The notes under the pieces were generated by a model. That model saw only the letters and a list, made by a program, of their open reading frames with translations. It ran no database searches and was not told the DNA's origin. Source: Pseudomonadota bacterium (GTDB taxonomy: Bacteria > Myxococcota > Polyangia > GCA-2747355 > JACKDQ01). From it: a DNA stretch of 6,887 nt. This document shows, one piece after another, positions 5,851-6,887 of this stretch. Positions within the stretch are counted from its first letter, which is position 1. Each line of letters starts with the position of its first letter. The stretch is taken from assembly GCA_030591195.1 (NCBI GenBank), contig JAUVBO010000137.1:1-6887 (forward strand), in the 5' to 3' direction. Position numbers and translations under genes: made by a program.

Positions 5851-6183
5851 TCAGTAGGGTGCCTTGGTGCACTTGCCGCTGCTGCACTTGCCGAAGCCCT
5901 TGCAGTCGGAGTTGAAGCTGCAGCCGCCGCACCAGCCCTTGCTGCACTTGCCCCAGCCCTTGCAGTCGGAGTTGAAGCTGCAGCCGCCGCAGCGGTTCTT
6001 GCTGCACTTGCCGTGAGAGCAGTCGGAGTTGAAGCTGCACTTCTTCGAGAGTGTCTCGGCCTCCGGGTTGAAGATCGTCTGCGCGGCCGTCAGCTGCTCG
6101 GCGTCCGCCGTGGCCGGCTGGGTGACGACGATCCCGACCGAGAGAAAGACAAACAGGCTCGTGACTGCCAATGCGCTCTTCAT
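5851..6183 (-). CDS. secreted protein of three four-cysteine repeats
   Basis: 110 residues. The chosen start (MKSALAVTSLF) is preceded by GAGGAG at 6188-6193 and begins a clear signal peptide: Lys2, hydrophobic core 4-21, likely cleavage after Ala26 or Ala28 (ATADA). The longer frame back to 6336 puts a non-hydrophobic tail before this signal and is rejected. The mature chain has 12 Cys at 49, 55, 60, 65, 68, 74, 80, 85, 88, 94, 100 and 105, arranged as three units of 18-20 residues: CSFNSDC, then a KGWGKC-type step, then CSKGWCGG. The spacing is regular (CX5C, CX4-5C, CX4C, CX2C between units), which implies disulfide-bonded modules. It resembles the myxobacterial Cys-rich repeats and the DKK_N-like CxxDC style in annotated Myxococcota proteins (recalled, unchecked). 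Role unknown: a structural, inhibitor-like or toxin-like secreted peptide are all possible. No processing or modification enzyme lies beside it. Confidence 0.88.
   Translation of the reverse strand: MKSALAVTSLFVFLSVGIVVTQPATADAEQLTAAQTIFNPEAETLSKKCSFNSDCSHGKCSKNRCGGCSFNSDCKGWGKCSKGWCGGCSFNSDCKGFGKCSSGKCTKAPY
5881..6038. repeat. 60-bp tandem repeats inside the Cys-rich gene
   Basis: Units 5881-5940 and 5941-6000 agree at 54 of 60 bases by my count. A third, partial unit from 6001 has lost three bases, in frame. Stretches such as the 30 bases at 5901-5930 and 5961-5990 are identical even at synonymous positions, which points to recent duplication or gene conversion rather than old repeats held only by protein selection. 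Confidence 0.9.
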
Positions 6184-6532
6184 GATGCTCCTCGTCTGGC
6201 TTTGGGGTTTGGTTGCTCGGAGAAGATACGACCGGGCGGCCGCCACCTTCCGGAAGAAGGCATCGGTGGACGGCCGGGCGCTGCAATTGCGCGGTTTCTG
6301 TGACGTTTGAGCGACGGTCCCCCCGGCCGGGCGCACCGATTTCGCGGGGCGGCTTCTGATTTTCGGAGGGTCAGCAGCACCGCCCGGTCGTCCACCCCTG
6401 CGAGATCACTTCACCGCCTTTCTGGTACGGCGGTTGCTCGAGGAGTCACGGCGAGCAGAGGTAGAGACGACTCGAACGTTTCCACGGTCTATCAGAAAAC
6501 AGAAGCTGAACCAGAGAGACGAGGGGAGCACC
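6184..6532. other. intergenic region upstream of two divergent starts, no gene seen
   Basis: These 349 bases lie between the Cys-rich gene start and the plus-strand start at 6533. Short open frames here have no protein-like character or ribosome sites. Possible regulatory structure: a TATCTT -10-like box on the minus strand at 6223-6228, a 10-bp palindrome CTTCCGGAAG at 6247-6256 just upstream of it, and another, CCCGGCCGGG, at 6322-6331. A 15-base motif (GCCCGG-C/T-CGTCCACC) occurs in opposite orientations at 6265-6279 and 6382-6396, each reading toward the adjacent gene start. All could be chance in GC-rich DNA. Confidence 0.5.
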
Positions 6533-6628
6533 ATGAAGACGGTCAGCGCCCGTTCAAGAACAAGTCGATCGGGTTGGCCCGTCGCGGGCTATCCGTCAAT
6601 CTGTGATTCACGGGGCGAGATCGTATAG
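6533..6628 (+). pseudogene. start of a small ORF, probably truncated by the IS insertion
   Basis: ATG at 6533 follows GAGGGGAG (6521-6528), a strong ribosome site in a purine-rich leader. The frame gives MKTVSARSR and continues to TAG at 6626-6628 (31 residues). The last part of it lies antisense to the transposase C-terminus (stop at 6589), so only the first 19 or so codons at most can be native sequence. I infer that an ISAzo13-type element landed just inside a gene that began here, with the rest beyond the window. The IS edge is not identified. Alternatively the whole ORF is accidental. Confidence 0.4.
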
Positions 6629-6885
6629 TTCCATTCGGGATGAAATCGGTGGCCCTTCAAGTTGATCGACGCCATCTGCTCGTCCGTCACCTTGCGGCCC
6701 TTCTCGTAGGTAGAGGCGTCGAGTTGGCATCGAACGTCCAGGCCGGTTTCGGTTGTGGTCGCTGCAATGAGGCTGACGACGGTCTGGTAGCTGCGCAGGG
6801 GCTTGCCTCGCCAGTTGAGAGTAATGAAGGAGAAGAGGCGGTGTTCGATCTTGTTCCACTTGCTGGTGCCAGGCGGATAGTGGCA
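6589..6885 (-). CDS. ISAzo13-family transposase, C-terminal fragment (5' end outside window)
   Basis: Reading the minus strand from 6885 to the TAG at 6589-6591 gives 98 residues, open at the window edge with no internal start. It begins CHYPPGTSKWNKIEHRLFSF and continues LNWRGKPLRSYQTVVSLI, AATTTETGLDVRCQLD, YEKGRKVTDEQMASIN and ends HPEWNYTISPRESQ. The PPGTSKWNKIEHRLF block, TTT-TGL-V and the terminal EWNYTI are characteristic of ISAzo13-family transposases as I recall them. Glu14 of the fragment (codon 6844-6846), in NKIEH, is by analogy with IS630-type enzymes the third acidic residue of the DDE site. The enzyme cuts and joins the element's ends. Nothing in the visible part is broken. A different minus-strand frame over this region has an ATG but no family features. 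Confidence 0.9.
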   Translation of the reverse strand, partial: CHYPPGTSKWNKIEHRLFSFITLNWRGKPLRSYQTVVSLIAATTTETGLDVRCQLDASTYEKGRKVTDEQMASINLKGHRFHPEWNYTISPRESQIDG

Positions 6886-6887
6886 CA
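6589..6887 (-). mobile_element. ISAzo13-family insertion sequence, partial (3' end of transposase side)
   Basis: The transposase fragment marks an insertion sequence that continues past the right edge. The left boundary is somewhere below 6589, most likely between 6533 and 6589, but no terminal inverted repeat or target duplication can be assigned because the other end is not in the window. Confidence 0.75.

Noticed and set aside
5881..6038. CRISPR-like array
   Set aside because: The 60-bp periodicity is entirely explained by coding repeats of a Cys-rich protein; there are no variable spacers.
5851..6183. RiPP precursor with maturation genes
   Set aside because: The protein has a standard secretion signal and disulfide-type repeats, and no modification enzyme is adjacent. 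The nearby SUMF1-type protein lacks a full active site and is not beside it.
5816..6286. Minus-strand frame with LQLQLRLQGL-type repeats
   Set aside because: It is a frame-shifted reading of the 60-bp repeats of the Cys-rich gene, whose own frame has the signal peptide and regular cysteines.
6184..6336. N-terminal extension of the Cys-rich protein to an ATG at 6336
   Set aside because: The extra residues are polar and would bury the signal peptide. The ATG at 6183 has a GAGGAG ribosome site.
6608..6886. Minus-strand ATG-started frame of 92 codons at the right edge
   Set aside because: Wrong frame: the neighbouring start-less frame encodes the ISAzo13-type transposase C-terminus, and this one has no recognisable features.

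Overview
This is a GC-rich stretch that looks like chromosomal DNA from a Myxococcota (deltaproteobacterial) organism. The assignment is an inference from protein style, not from a marker gene. It rests on a lipoprotein joining a carboxypeptidase-regulatory-like domain to a glutamine-amidotransferase-like fold, a PEGA plus sulfatase-modifying-factor (SUMF1) protein of the kind usually fused to Ser/Thr kinases in myxobacteria, and a small secreted protein built from four-cysteine repeats.

Layout, left to right. (1) 1-645, plus strand: the 3' part of a gene for a GATase-like protein; its start lies outside the window. (2) 653-724: three 24-bp tandem repeats, each carrying an in-frame stop of the convergent gene that follows. 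(3) 702-2075, minus strand: a predicted 457-aa lipoprotein with its own Shine-Dalgarno and a possible promoter. (4) A perfect 8-bp-stem hairpin at 2152-2171. (5) 2189-4267, minus strand: a 692-aa multidomain regulator, reading helical segment, PEGA, SUMF1, GAF-like, Fis-type HTH, with no kinase and no AAA+ domain. A possible 34-aa leader ORF (4264-4368) overlaps its start as ATGA. (6) 4527-5819, plus strand: a class I/II PLP-dependent aminotransferase, divergent from the regulator. (7) 5851-6183, minus strand: a 110-aa secreted 12-cysteine repeat protein that converges tightly on the aminotransferase. (8) 6184-6532: a mostly featureless intergenic region. (9) A well-formed plus-strand start at 6533 that runs straight into (10) the C-terminal end of an ISAzo13-family transposase on the minus strand (6589-6885). 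That transposase reading frame has no start codon inside the window.

No pathway is evident that ties all the genes together. The best functional pairing is the regulator and the divergent aminotransferase, which share a 259-bp intergenic region; this is inferred from position only. The most unusual items are the kinase-less SUMF1-GAF-HTH regulator, whose SUMF1 domain has lost one of the two catalytic cysteines of true formylglycine-generating enzymes; the triplicated stop-codon repeat; the recently duplicated Cys-rich repeats; and the apparent IS insertion next to a newly started ORF. I do not see a defence system, a CRISPR array, tRNA, rRNA, or a clear undescribed multigene system.
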